Source: Candidatus Caenarcanales bacterium
Lineage (GTDB): Bacteria > Cyanobacteriota > Vampirovibrionia > LMEP-6097
Length of the DNA stretch: 37,567 nucleotides
Direction of reading: 5' to 3'
NCBI GenBank assembly: GCA_947459525.1
Contig: CANHDW010000009.1
Coordinates: 1 to 37,567, forward strand
In this document: in pieces, positions 1 to 8,880 of the stretch
Position numbering within the stretch: the first letter of the stretch is position 1
Layout: each line of letters opens with the position of its first letter
Notes under the pieces: generated by a model
Told to the model about the DNA's origin: nothing
Database searches by the model: none
What the model saw: only the letters and a program-made list of their open reading frames with translations
Made by a program: the position numbers and the translations under genes

Positions 1-10
1 TAACAAATAG

Positions 11-853
11 CTATGGCAAAAGATTAAGAATAAAACCAGCTTGGGAATTTGCTTGTGTCAAAACAGAAGCTGCTGTTCTTTGTTTTATTTGTTCCTTCGC
101 TAATTTAGAACTCTCTTCTGCCATATCAGTATCTGTTACATGGGATTTCAAGCTTTCTAAACCTATTATTCTCTGCTCATTAAAGTCATATTGAGTATCA
201 AGGCGTGATATTCTTGCTCCATAACGATCGTTAAAAGCTGGTGTCGAAGTATAATATGCATCAACAGTGGCTAAATTTCCACTCTTACCAAAAGTAGTAC
301 CATCATAAGCAGCGACAGTAGTAGAACCAACATTGAAATTAAGCAAGGTTGAAACTCCAATACCACTACCCCCTAAAATGATCCCTCTATCCGAGTCATC
401 TGGACCATATTGCGTTAAAACACCTGCAGTAGGATTAGGTATAGAATAATAAGGAGAGCTGGCAGATTGTTGCAGGCGATAAAGAGACTTAACATGCTCA
501 TTAACTTGTGTCTGAATAGCTGCTAATTCATTTTCAGAATTTGTACCATTGTATGCCTGTACCGTTAATTCACGAATTTTCTGAGTGATGTTGTTACTAG
601 CCTGTAAAATATTATCAAGATGATCAACCATATCTCGACTAGCTGCTACATTCTTTTGAGCTTGCTTTAAAGAACCAATCTGAGATATTGCCTTAGCCTG
701 TATAGATAAGCCAGCAGCATCATCACCTGCTCGATTAATTCTCTTTCCCGTAGCAAGCTTCTCTATGGAGTCCGAGGAATCTTGCGTAGCATTCTTAAGG
801 GCTCTTTGGTGCAATATAAATGCAGTATTAGTATTCAAAGAGACTGACGACAT
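11..853 (-). CDS. Flagellin
   Basis: Conserved flagellin N-terminus (NTNTAFILHQRALKNATQDSSDSIEKLATGKRINRAGDDAAGLSIQAK) and C-terminus (ESLKSHVTDTDMAEESSKLAKEQIKQRTAASVLTQANSQAGFILNLL); short variable middle. Confidence 0.97.
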   Translation of the reverse strand: MSSVSLNTNTAFILHQRALKNATQDSSDSIEKLATGKRINRAGDDAAGLSIQAKAISQIGSLKQAQKNVAASRDMVDHLDNILQASNNITQKIRELTVQAYNGTNSENELAAIQTQVNEHVKSLYRLQQSASSPYYSIPNPTAGVLTQYGPDDSDRGIILGGSGIGVSTLLNFNVGSTTVAAYDGTTFGKSGNLATVDAYYTSTPAFNDRYGARISRLDTQYDFNEQRIIGLESLKSHVTDTDMAEESSKLAKEQIKQRTAASVLTQANSQAGFILNLLP

Positions 854-886
854 CTAGATACCTTGAATTTTCTCCTTCAATTAAAG

Positions 887-914
887 GTATCGGCTATTTA
901 GGCGAATAAAGTTA
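887..914 (-). promoter_or_regulatory. Candidate sigma-28 (FliA)-type promoter upstream of flagellin
   Basis: Minus strand reads taacttta-ttcgcctaaata-GCCGATAC followed by aaggaga and ATG at 853. GCCGATA matches the FliA -10 element; the -35 match is partial and spacing is about 1 nt longer than consensus. Confidence 0.5.
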
Positions 915-1147
915 TCAGCTATTTAGATTAGATTTAAACTCTAAAGTGGACTGAAAAATTAAACTACTAACGATATAATTATAGGCACAGTACTCCTCAT
1001 CCCCATGAGTGAAGAGCTCTCAAAAATCTGCAACCCCGAACCTATAACAGGCTTTGAAGAATACACTATTGAAGCACTAAGGAACCAAGGTATCACCCTA
1101 AACAAAATAAACTAAACCACAAATCCTACTCCCCCACCCAACGCCAC

Positions 1148-1238
1148 GCTAGTGGGGGGCTGGATTTAGGATGGCGAAACTTGGGGACCCAAGCTCCGCT
1201 TGGGGTGAAGCCAGACTAAGTGCCAGCCCCCCACTAGC
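1148..1238. repeat. GC-rich palindromic element with 16-bp perfect terminal inverted repeats
   Basis: Left arm GCTAGTGGGGGGCTGG (1148-1163) is the exact reverse complement of CCAGCCCCCCACTAGC (1223-1238). Interior has extra short palindromes (CTTGGGgaCCCAAG, CAAGCtccGCTTG). Overlaps the stop codon of the CoaX-like gene. Confidence 0.85.
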
Positions 1239-1995
1239 TAAAAGCTAATTCAAAGAGCGCAGCATCATCCGCAATACTATCAAAATGCCCCGCAAAATAA
1301 CGTGCACCATAGCCACAAGCCACTGTATAAGGCTCTTGCATTAAAGTTTCTGCATATTTATTCCATTCTGAAATAGTTCCTAATACCCTAGCATAAATTC
1401 CATTTAATATAGCAAGCTCAGTAAGAGTGTAGTTACCCCCCTCACGGCTTTCTAGATCAAAATAGTAAGAATCTATCTTGCGATAAGTTAATTCTGGAAG
1501 CTGATCCATACCGCTGCCTAATAATTCAAAACTTTTTAAAAATCCTAAATCTATTAAACCACTCTTGAATTGATATTTAGAATTAACTAAAGTAAGCGTA
1601 GTCGCAGAACCGAAATCAAAAAGAGCGATATTCATATTCTCAAACATTTTTAAAGCCCCTAAAACCTTAATCTGCCTGTCATCGCCGAGTTCCCTGTAAA
1701 CATCTTTTAATAATTTTTTCTGCTCTAAAAGCTCTTCATTAAATTCAATCGGAAACCAAAGAGCATGTTGCTTTTGTAAACCCTGTAATAAAACCTTAGT
1801 CTTATCCTTTTCAGTAGCGTTTAGGGATTTTCTGGTGCTAACTATAAAAACCCTGAAAGTATCTATGCCAATTGATCCGCTATACTGATGTAAGGATACT
1901 GAAATCGCACTCGCTAAATCATCTATCTCAAAGAAGGTTTGTCGATTAAAATGATACTTAACGAGACTATTGCCGATATCAATAATTAATAACAT
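1234..1995 (-). CDS. coaX: Type III pantothenate kinase-like protein (CoaX family); start taken at MLLIIDIGNS rather than the longer ORF
   Basis: N-terminal LLIIDIGNSLVKYH, central YRELGDDRQIKVLGAL, IALFDFGSATTLTLVNSKYQFKSGLIDLGFLKSFELLGSGMDQLPEL match CoaX phosphate, type III PanK and substrate motifs. The ORF extends to 2073 but the motif begins at the internal ATG (1995). Confidence 0.75.
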   Translation of the reverse strand: MLLIIDIGNSLVKYHFNRQTFFEIDDLASAISVSLHQYSGSIGIDTFRVFIVSTRKSLNATEKDKTKVLLQGLQKQHALWFPIEFNEELLEQKKLLKDVYRELGDDRQIKVLGALKMFENMNIALFDFGSATTLTLVNSKYQFKSGLIDLGFLKSFELLGSGMDQLPELTYRKIDSYYFDLESREGGNYTLTELAILNGIYARVLGTISEWNKYAETLMQEPYTVACGYGARYFAGHFDSIADDAALFELAFS

Positions 1996-2515
1996 GAATT
2001 CTGTTTCTTCTAATATATACAACCTGATTTTTAAACCAAGTACTGCCTTTAAGTATTTTGACCTTAAATTCAATAGAAGTCTATTCTTTCAATCATTAAT
2101 CGTCTGTTTTTTAGCCGCCGCCTCTTCGACTTTTCTATCACTCAGCGAAAGCTTAGATATCATATTCCAAATCGTGGGTTCTGCGACACTGATTTTCTTA
2201 ATAGGCTTTATTTTTACTTTAAAACGAAATGATTTCTTTAAACTAATCTGTTTTCTCTGCTTCGCCAATCTACCACTGATTTTCAAAGCACCGCTAACTT
2301 TAATTAGTTATAAACTGCCATTCTTAGGCTTCACATTATCATTTTTACTTTCGCTATGGGTATTTAACCTTACATTAATCGCTACAGCCACTATCTGTAA
2401 AATATCTAAAGCAAGAGCCTTATTATTGTTACTAATACCGACTATTTTACTCGTAATAATTATTTTCATACTGGTAGTTAAATTAGTCTTACCTGCACTA
2501 GGAATGTTTATCTAA
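1994..2515 (+). CDS. Multi-pass membrane protein, Yip1-domain-like
   Basis: NLIFKPSTAFKYF start motif followed by several hydrophobic segments; ATG at 1994 overlaps the divergent CoaX ATG in CATG. Confidence 0.55.
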   Translation: MNSVSSNIYNLIFKPSTAFKYFDLKFNRSLFFQSLIVCFLAAASSTFLSLSESLDIIFQIVGSATLIFLIGFIFTLKRNDFFKLICFLCFANLPLIFKAPLTLISYKLPFLGFTLSFLLSLWVFNLTLIATATICKISKARALLLLLIPTILLVIIIFILVVKLVLPALGMFI

Positions 2516-2567
2516 GAAGAATCATGAGAGCGACAAAAACGCAGAAAATGGAGTCTTGTAGCAGTCT
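2516..2567 (+). repeat. Family-1 short dispersed element, intergenic copy
   Basis: aatcatgagagcgacaaaaacgcagaaaatggagtcttgtagcagtct; in the frame of the downstream ATG it reads NHESDKNAENGVL*QS-M. Fills the gap between the Yip1-like stop and the PNP start. Confidence 0.75.
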
Positions 2568-3500
2568 ATGAAAAGAGCAATTATATTAGGTTCGGGCTTA
2601 GATATCTTATCAGGAGAAAGTCCTATCGAATCTATCCCTTATACTGAAATCCCTGGCTGGCCTCTCGGTAAAGTTAAAGGACATAAAGGCGTACTTGATA
2701 AATATAAAAACATATGGGTATTAAGAGGCAGAGCCCATCTCTATGAGGGTTTCACTTGGGAGCAAGCTTGCTTTCCCACTCAGTATCTAGTTAATCAAGG
2801 TATAGAAGAACTTATTCTGACGAATGCAGCTGGTGGCATAGATCCTAATTACGAAATAGGTGATCTTATGCAGATTACAGGTTATCTAAATTTTATGAAA
2901 CCAGATAAGTCTCGTAAATTATCTAGGATTTTGCAGGAACCCACCATATTTAACACAGAACTAATTAATAATCCACAGAACAAAAATGTGACTCTTGGAG
3001 TTTCAGAACAGAACCTAGACATTCATCCAGATCAAGGCACTGTTGCCGAACGTGCAAGTTCAAGGCTGAGGAGGACGAATGACCGCAGTGTACGGGTAAT
3101 TTCTGGCGATGCCAAGGATGCGAGCCATGTAAATGGATCATATCCGAGCAAGCAGAAATACAAGCTTGATTTATTAAGCTTACATGAGGATCATGAGGAC
3201 GACGAAAACGCAGAAATTGGAGTTCGGCAACAGTGCCATCAAGGTATTTATGTAGGTGTGCATGGACCTAATTACGAAACCCACTCAGAGATAGCTCTAT
3301 TTAAAAGCATGGGTGCAAGCGCTGTTGGTATGTCTACTATTCCAGAAATAGAAACTGCTGTTAAAAATAATGTCAAAGTAACAGCGATTAGCATTATCAC
3401 TAATGTCTATGGAAAAACAGTAGATCTAGGGCATGAAGGCGTGGTTCAGGCAGCTAAAAATGCTAGTGAGAAATTAGCTAGATTACTATGCCTCAGTTAA
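2568..3500 (+). CDS. Purine-nucleoside phosphorylase (PNP/MTAP family) with internal repeat-derived insertions
   Basis: IILGSGL, RAHLYEGFTWEQ, LILTNAAGGI, GIYVGVHGPNYET, GASAVGMSTIPEI motifs; unusual insert between GDLMQITGYLNFM and GIYVG. Confidence 0.9.
   Translation: MKRAIILGSGLDILSGESPIESIPYTEIPGWPLGKVKGHKGVLDKYKNIWVLRGRAHLYEGFTWEQACFPTQYLVNQGIEELILTNAAGGIDPNYEIGDLMQITGYLNFMKPDKSRKLSRILQEPTIFNTELINNPQNKNVTLGVSEQNLDIHPDQGTVAERASSRLRRTNDRSVRVISGDAKDASHVNGSYPSKQKYKLDLLSLHEDHEDDENAEIGVRQQCHQGIYVGVHGPNYETHSEIALFKSMGASAVGMSTIPEIETAVKNNVKVTAISIITNVYGKTVDLGHEGVVQAAKNASEKLARLLCLS
3048..3141 (+). repeat. Family-2 element copy inside the PNP gene
   Basis: Encodes RRTNDRSVRVISGDAKDASHV; nucleotide similarity to the PheT insert (ctggcgatgccaaggatgcgagccatg vs ctggccgaattcccagcgatgcggagcatg). 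Confidence 0.45.
3184..3239 (+). repeat. Family-1 short dispersed element inside the PNP gene
   Basis: atgaggatcatgaggacgacgaaaacgcagaaattggagttcggcaacagtgcc, encoding EDHEDDENAEIGVRQQCH. Confidence 0.9.
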
Positions 3501-4321
3501 ATAAACACTTACAGAGAGAAGTTCTCCGCACTAGCGAAAAGGGTGACAAAAACATAAAGACTAACATTATCGGGCAACTTGTTACTAGAGGTGATAGAGG
3601 CTTTTCCATACTAGAGATGGTAGTCGCCATCACGATTCTAACTGTCGTGACCTCTTTACTTTATCTCTATAACAATAAAGGATTTCTCTTCTTCGATAAA
3701 ATATTTACTTTCGATAGAATACAGTTAAACAGCAAATCTGCTACGGAATTACTATTAAATAATCTGCGCGAAGCCAGCCAAGAATATATTTATATAGGAA
3801 CTGGTTTTAACAGCAGCATTCCTCTCCCTGATGATTTAGTTAATGGTTCTGAGTATATCTATTTCGCTAAATTCATCTCAGATAAAGAAAACTCTGAGAT
3901 ACAGGGAATTAAAGATAGTATAAACAGAAAGACTAACGGTCACTATGACTACTATCTAGCTTATCAAGCTCAAATAGAGAATGGTCAAGGTGCATATTAT
4001 GAAGATAGAGCTCGCTTAAGAACTATCATTTTCCCCGATCAAACTATCGATCATACTGATTTTAATCAAGAAGACTGGCCTTTTCTGCCTAAGATAAATA
4101 ACGAAGATTTGAAAAAAATTAAAAACTTTGGGTTTCTTGATTATTTAAAACTAGGTGGCAATAGCCCTGTCTTCAGCTTAAAAAATTCTGTAATAGATTT
4201 TAATTATTTAGATGGTAGTCAGTTACTTGATAAGAAGACCATTCTAATTAATATTAAAATGACGGATGGTAAACAGAGTGTCATTCTTGAGACTTCTAGT
4301 GCTGTGGTGCCGAGGAATTAA
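3488..4321 (+). CDS. Prepilin-like / pseudopilin protein with N-methylation motif
   Basis: RGFSILEMVVAITILTVVTSLLYLYN: G^F-xxxE prepilin cleavage and hydrophobic helix. Long leader, possibly containing a degenerate family-1 copy (GDKNIKTNIIG). Confidence 0.75.
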   Translation: MPQLNKHLQREVLRTSEKGDKNIKTNIIGQLVTRGDRGFSILEMVVAITILTVVTSLLYLYNNKGFLFFDKIFTFDRIQLNSKSATELLLNNLREASQEYIYIGTGFNSSIPLPDDLVNGSEYIYFAKFISDKENSEIQGIKDSINRKTNGHYDYYLAYQAQIENGQGAYYEDRARLRTIIFPDQTIDHTDFNQEDWPFLPKINNEDLKKIKNFGFLDYLKLGGNSPVFSLKNSVIDFNYLDGSQLLDKKTILINIKMTDGKQSVILETSSAVVPRN

Positions 4322-4396
4322 GTGTTCTAATTATTTTAGTAATGCAGAAAAATTGCAAGAGCTGAAACCTCCACTAGGCAAGGACTTCAAGAGCGC

Positions 4397-4433
4397 TATT
4401 GCAAATTACACACATGATGCTAAAATTGCAATA
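4397..4433. promoter_or_regulatory. Inverted repeat immediately 5' of a DUF4143 ATPase gene
   Basis: TATTGCAA (4397-4404) and TTGCAATA (4426-4433) are exact reverse complements, 1 nt before the GTG start at 4435. Confidence 0.5.
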
Positions 4434-4434
4434 A

Positions 4435-5634
4435 GTGATAAAAAGAGAAATATTACCTGATTTAGTAAATGAACTTGATAAACCTGAAGTTCTGATTTTA
4501 ATTGGGGCAAGGCAAGTTGGTAAGACACACTTATTAAATGAATTATATAAATTAGCTGAATCCAAAAAGAAAACTGTTAAATACTTTAACCTTGAACTCC
4601 CCCTAGACAGCAGAATATTTAATCAAGATCTAGTCTATCTCTATGAAGAATTAACCTCTGATACTGATTATTTGTTTATTGATGAATTTCAGTATTTTGA
4701 AAACGCCTCAAAATTTTTTAAAGCTATTTTTGATGATAAAAAGATCAACACCAAGGTTATAGCCTCAGGTTCTTCTTCCTTAGAAATCCATAAACATCTC
4801 AAGGAGAGCCTTGCTGGAAGAAAAAAAGAAAAAATTATTTACCCACTCTCTTTCCTAGAATACAAACAACTTGATACCAATTTTGAAGATTTTCTGCTCT
4901 ATGGCGGAATGCCTGGCTTATCTAAATTAAATCAACGTAAAGAGAAAATAGAGCTTATTGGTAATCTTCTGCAAACCTTTATCCTAAAAGATATTAAATC
5001 ATTAATTTTAGAGGAAAATGTACCAGCCTTTAATGATTTAATTTATCTATTGGCTAACTATCAAGGGCAGATAGTTTCAGTCAATAATTTATCTAATGAA
5101 TTGAGGCTTGATAATCGCAGCACCGAAAAGTTCTTATATATTTTAGAGCAAACTTTTGTATTACATTCACTAGCAAGCTTTTCAGCGAATCTAAGCAACG
5201 AAATAAAAAAATCTAAAAAATATTTTCTTTATGATCTTGGTATTAGAAATTTACTTTTAAATAACTTTAAGAATATTAAGAAAAGAGAGGATAAAGGCCA
5301 GATCTATGAAACTTATGTACATAATTTCTTTAAACAAAATAAGCCTATCAACTCAGAGCTGAGATTCTGGAGAACTCGTAATGGTGAAGAAGTAGATTTC
5401 ATCTATATTAAAGATCAGGATATATACGCTATAGAAGTTAAATCAAAACTCAAAGATATGACCATTCCCGATGGCTTAAAGAAATTTATTAGAGCTTATA
5501 ATAAAACTATTAAAGCTTTTATCATTAATGAAAACCTTTCTGGAAGTACCGAATATGAGAATATATCTATAGAGTTTATCCAAATAGAAGAACTTGAATC
5601 AAATAAAAACATTAGAAAAATCTTAAAATCTTAA
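4435..5634 (+). CDS. AAA_14/DUF4143-type ATPase
   Basis: Walker A LIGARQVGKT, Walker B YLFIDEFQYF, ASGSSSLEI, SLAGRKKEKIIYPLSFLEY, C-terminal FWRTRNGEEVDFIY (DUF4143 nuclease-like motif). Confidence 0.9.
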   Translation: MIKREILPDLVNELDKPEVLILIGARQVGKTHLLNELYKLAESKKKTVKYFNLELPLDSRIFNQDLVYLYEELTSDTDYLFIDEFQYFENASKFFKAIFDDKKINTKVIASGSSSLEIHKHLKESLAGRKKEKIIYPLSFLEYKQLDTNFEDFLLYGGMPGLSKLNQRKEKIELIGNLLQTFILKDIKSLILEENVPAFNDLIYLLANYQGQIVSVNNLSNELRLDNRSTEKFLYILEQTFVLHSLASFSANLSNEIKKSKKYFLYDLGIRNLLLNNFKNIKKREDKGQIYETYVHNFFKQNKPINSELRFWRTRNGEEVDFIYIKDQDIYAIEVKSKLKDMTIPDGLKKFIRAYNKTIKAFIINENLSGSTEYENISIEFIQIEELESNKNIRKILKS

Positions 5635-5650
5635 AATCTAATTAAACATA

Positions 5651-7204
5651 ATGGTAAAAATAAAAAAAATTCTTATTCTCCTCTTCCTTGCAGTCATAAG
5701 CTTTCAGCTTACAGCCTGCACCGAGATAAGTAATAAAACTAACTGCCTGAATATGAACCTCGGCTTCGAACCCGAATCTCTAGACTGGAATCAAGTCAGT
5801 GACGCTTACTCACCTACTATAATTTCTCAGATCATGGATGGCTTAACTAGTTTCGATGAAAAAGATGGGGAAATTACAGTAAAGCCAGCTTTAGCTAAGT
5901 CTTGGGCTATTAATTCTGATGGTACTGAATATACTTTTCACTTAGATTCTCGGGCGAAGTGGTCTGATGGAAAACCGGTTTTAGCACAGCATTTTATCGA
6001 TTCTTTCACGAGAGCTTTAAATCCAGAGACAGCTTCACCTTATGGAGACCTGCTTTCAGTGATAGATGTAAATAAGTCTAAAGCCCTAGATAATGAAACC
6101 CTTTTAATTAAATTAAAATTTCCTGCTAATTACTTTCTCTTCTTAACAGCACAATGCTTTACCTATCCTATCCGTAAAGATCTTATAAATAAATATGGTG
6201 ATAACTGGACTGAAGCTAAAAACATGGTTACTACTGGACGTTTCAAGCTAGATAAATGGCAGCATGAATATAAAATCGTTTTAAAAGCTGTCCCAGACTA
6301 TTATTTACAGAATGAGATAAAAAGTAATATTAATGAACTTAAGTTTTTTATGGTGCCAGAACAGTCCAGTGCCTTCACTCTCTTTAAAAAAGGACAGTTT
6401 GACTGGATAGACGGCGGCTCTGTGCCAAGCTCAGAATTTAGTAAATTAGACTCTTTAAATCCCCAGAGATCCTCACTGTTAAGAAGTACTTTCCTGGGCT
6501 TTAATGTCCAGAAAGCTCCTTTTAATAATCCTCTTCTGCGTAAAGCCTTTTCCTATGCGATAGATAGAAAAGAGCTGGTGAAATTACGTGGTAGAGGCGA
6601 TGTCGCCACTGCATCATGGATACCCCCTGGTCTAAAATCCTTTCATAATGAAAATCGTGGACTAGAATATAAACCAGATGAAGCTCGTGCTTTACTGAAA
6701 GCCGCTGGCTATGAGCATGGTAAGAATTTCCCTGAGGTAGAATATCTATACCCTAGTAGAGAAGATGCTAAAGCTTTGGCTGAAATTATGCATTCTATGT
6801 GGAAAAAAGAATTAAACATAAATGTAAAACTAGTAGCCCTAGAGTGGAAAGTCTTCTTAAAGACGCTCACCGACAATCCTCCGCATCTTTATCGCATGAG
6901 TTGGGGTGCAGACTATCCAGAACCAAGCACTTTTATGTATTTATTCAATAAAAAATCTGCTATAAATCATGGTAGGTGGCATAACGCTAGATATGAGGAA
7001 CTCGTAAATTCTGCGGTACAGAGCTTAAATAGAGAAGAAAGTATTAGGCTCTATCAAGAAGCTGAAAAAATTTTATTAGATGAAGAAACCGCTATCGCCC
7101 CATTATTCGTTAATAGTCAGGTATTATTAAAACACGAGAATATTCATAATATAAGCCCCAACTCTCTAGATATTCTCTTTTTAGAAAAAGTAGTTAAGCA
7201 ATGA
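5651..7204 (+). CDS. ABC transporter substrate-binding lipoprotein, OppA/peptide family (SBP_bac_5)
   Basis: Lipobox LTAC; PESLDWNQVSDAYSPTIISQIMDGL, WSDGKPVLAQHFIDSFTRALNPE, YAIDRKEL typical of family 5 SBPs. Confidence 0.93.
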   Translation: MVKIKKILILLFLAVISFQLTACTEISNKTNCLNMNLGFEPESLDWNQVSDAYSPTIISQIMDGLTSFDEKDGEITVKPALAKSWAINSDGTEYTFHLDSRAKWSDGKPVLAQHFIDSFTRALNPETASPYGDLLSVIDVNKSKALDNETLLIKLKFPANYFLFLTAQCFTYPIRKDLINKYGDNWTEAKNMVTTGRFKLDKWQHEYKIVLKAVPDYYLQNEIKSNINELKFFMVPEQSSAFTLFKKGQFDWIDGGSVPSSEFSKLDSLNPQRSSLLRSTFLGFNVQKAPFNNPLLRKAFSYAIDRKELVKLRGRGDVATASWIPPGLKSFHNENRGLEYKPDEARALLKAAGYEHGKNFPEVEYLYPSREDAKALAEIMHSMWKKELNINVKLVALEWKVFLKTLTDNPPHLYRMSWGADYPEPSTFMYLFNKKSAINHGRWHNARYEELVNSAVQSLNREESIRLYQEAEKILLDEETAIAPLFVNSQVLLKHENIHNISPNSLDILFLEKVVKQ

Positions 7205-7947
7205 AAAAAATATACGGCGATATTAAGAGAAAAATCCTAAACAAGGCAGATGACATACTCTCTGATGAAGTTAAAGAGGAGCTTGGCATTAAAAAAATTG
7301 AGCTAAATGACAAGATTAAAGAGAACTGTAAAGATTCACAAATAGGCTTCTTTCAACCCATAGATTCTCAGCTATTAAATTCTAAAGAAGCCCAGAAAGT
7401 AAAGTCTGGCAGCATAATCGTAATCACGATTTTAATAGCTTTCCTATTATTTCTTTTTTTTAAACTTATAGTTCCTAATGATAATTATCTAAATGAAAGA
7501 GAAGGTATTACTGTTGTTGATGGCGATACCGTTCGTAAAGAAATTCACCCAGACATTAAAAAATCTAAAGTAAATGAGATTCAACAGATGCCTCTCTCTG
7601 AGAGTGATTTAAAGGTAGAAGATATTAAAGTTGCTAGCTCTAAAACCACTCAAAAAGCAGCTAATAACACGGATAATGATCCTATTGCTCAGATCGAATC
7701 AGAAAGAGCGAAAGAGCTAGAAGCTGCTAAAAAAATTGAGGCACAGAATTTACTCAATAAGCAAAATAGCACAAACAGTCAAACTACAACTAACAGTTAC
7801 ACAGTACGTCGCGGAGACTCACTTGCTATTATTGCTCAGAGAGTTTATGGTTCAAGCAGCATAGCAAATATTGAGAAAATTAAACAAGCTAACAGAATTA
7901 GAAATCCTCGTTCTCTTCAGGTAGGGCAGAAGTTAGTGACTCCGTAG
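7201..7947 (+). CDS. Single-pass membrane protein with C-terminal LysM domain
   Basis: C-terminal YTVRRGDSLAIIAQRVYGSSSIANIEKIKQANRIRNPRSLQVGQKL; one TM segment (SIIVITILIAFLLFLFFKLIV). Overlaps the upstream stop by ATGA. Confidence 0.88.
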   Translation: MKKIYGDIKRKILNKADDILSDEVKEELGIKKIELNDKIKENCKDSQIGFFQPIDSQLLNSKEAQKVKSGSIIVITILIAFLLFLFFKLIVPNDNYLNEREGITVVDGDTVRKEIHPDIKKSKVNEIQQMPLSESDLKVEDIKVASSKTTQKAANNTDNDPIAQIESERAKELEAAKKIEAQNLLNKQNSTNSQTTTNSYTVRRGDSLAIIAQRVYGSSSIANIEKIKQANRIRNPRSLQVGQKLVTP

Positions 7948-8017
7948 GAACACTGTAGACCTAAATACCTAAGTTCATGAGCAGGATGACCTAGAAAGTT
8001 GGATTATACCACCATCT

Positions 8018-8728
8018 CTAAGCGGGCTGTGTGCCAGACTGGTTATTAAAGTTATTAAAGCTACTACCCACACGAGAAGCAGCTTGTTGAGCGGTGCTTG
8101 CAGCTTGCCTGCCCAAATTACTTAAAACATCTCTCGCCGTAGCACTTAGATTTTGTCCGTTAGAATTTTTATATGCATCAGCAGTTAACCTCTGATTTAA
8201 GAACTCAAAAATCTCTTTTTCTAGTTCCTTTGGTAACTTCATCGCTTTAATTTCACTAACTATTCGCTTATGATGGTCTTTTTCTACACCCACTTGCGCG
8301 AGTTTAGTTTTCAGAAGATAGCCAGCCCCCACACCTAAACCACCTATAATCATAGCTAATTTTTTCCAGCCTAAACCTAGGTACAGTAAGCCCGCCAAAC
8401 CACCTGCACCCCACATTAGAGTAGTACCAGCTTTATCCAGAGCAGCTCTGCCTTTGCCAATGATATTTTCAAAGGCATTTTTACCTGAAGGCTCATTGGG
8501 ATCTTGATTAGAATTGGTTTGTGTTTGATTCTTGGTAAAATTCGTACTCGCTGAGGGGTTAGTTTTGGAAAAATTCTGTCCAGTTCGGCGGTCATAATTA
8601 GGACCTGCATTTTCAGTAGTAATATTTCTAGCGTTATTCCCTCTAGGATCGCTAGGATTTAATACCTCGACTCCTGGTGTAGGAGCTGATGTAGACGAAT
8701 TTCTTGGAGTAGTACCTACTCTTGACAT
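8018..8728 (-). CDS. Hypothetical protein, low-complexity N/S/T-rich N-terminus plus glycine-rich hydrophobic core
   Basis: Full-length ORF; LMWGAGGLAGLLYLGLGWKKLAMIIGGLGVGAGYLL; no family recognised. Confidence 0.6.
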   Translation of the reverse strand: MSRVGTTPRNSSTSAPTPGVEVLNPSDPRGNNARNITTENAGPNYDRRTGQNFSKTNPSASTNFTKNQTQTNSNQDPNEPSGKNAFENIIGKGRAALDKAGTTLMWGAGGLAGLLYLGLGWKKLAMIIGGLGVGAGYLLKTKLAQVGVEKDHHKRIVSEIKAMKLPKELEKEIFEFLNQRLTADAYKNSNGQNLSATARDVLSNLGRQAASTAQQAASRVGSSFNNFNNQSGTQPA

Positions 8729-8880
8729 TGATAAATCTTATTTTAGCATAAATGTATATACCTATTTATGTTTTTATTATATTTTGTTTTTGGAGAATTT
8801 TAATATGGTTAAAACTGTATTAATCTCTCTTATTTTTGCTGTAGAACAGGCTGCTTGAGATTTACTTTGTTGGTTTGGGT

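Noticed and set aside
1005-1115. 36-aa ORF MSEELSKICNPEPITGFEEYTIEALRNQGITLNKIN
   Set aside because: Short, no recognisable family or convincing RBS; may be a small protein or gene remnant but cannot be supported.
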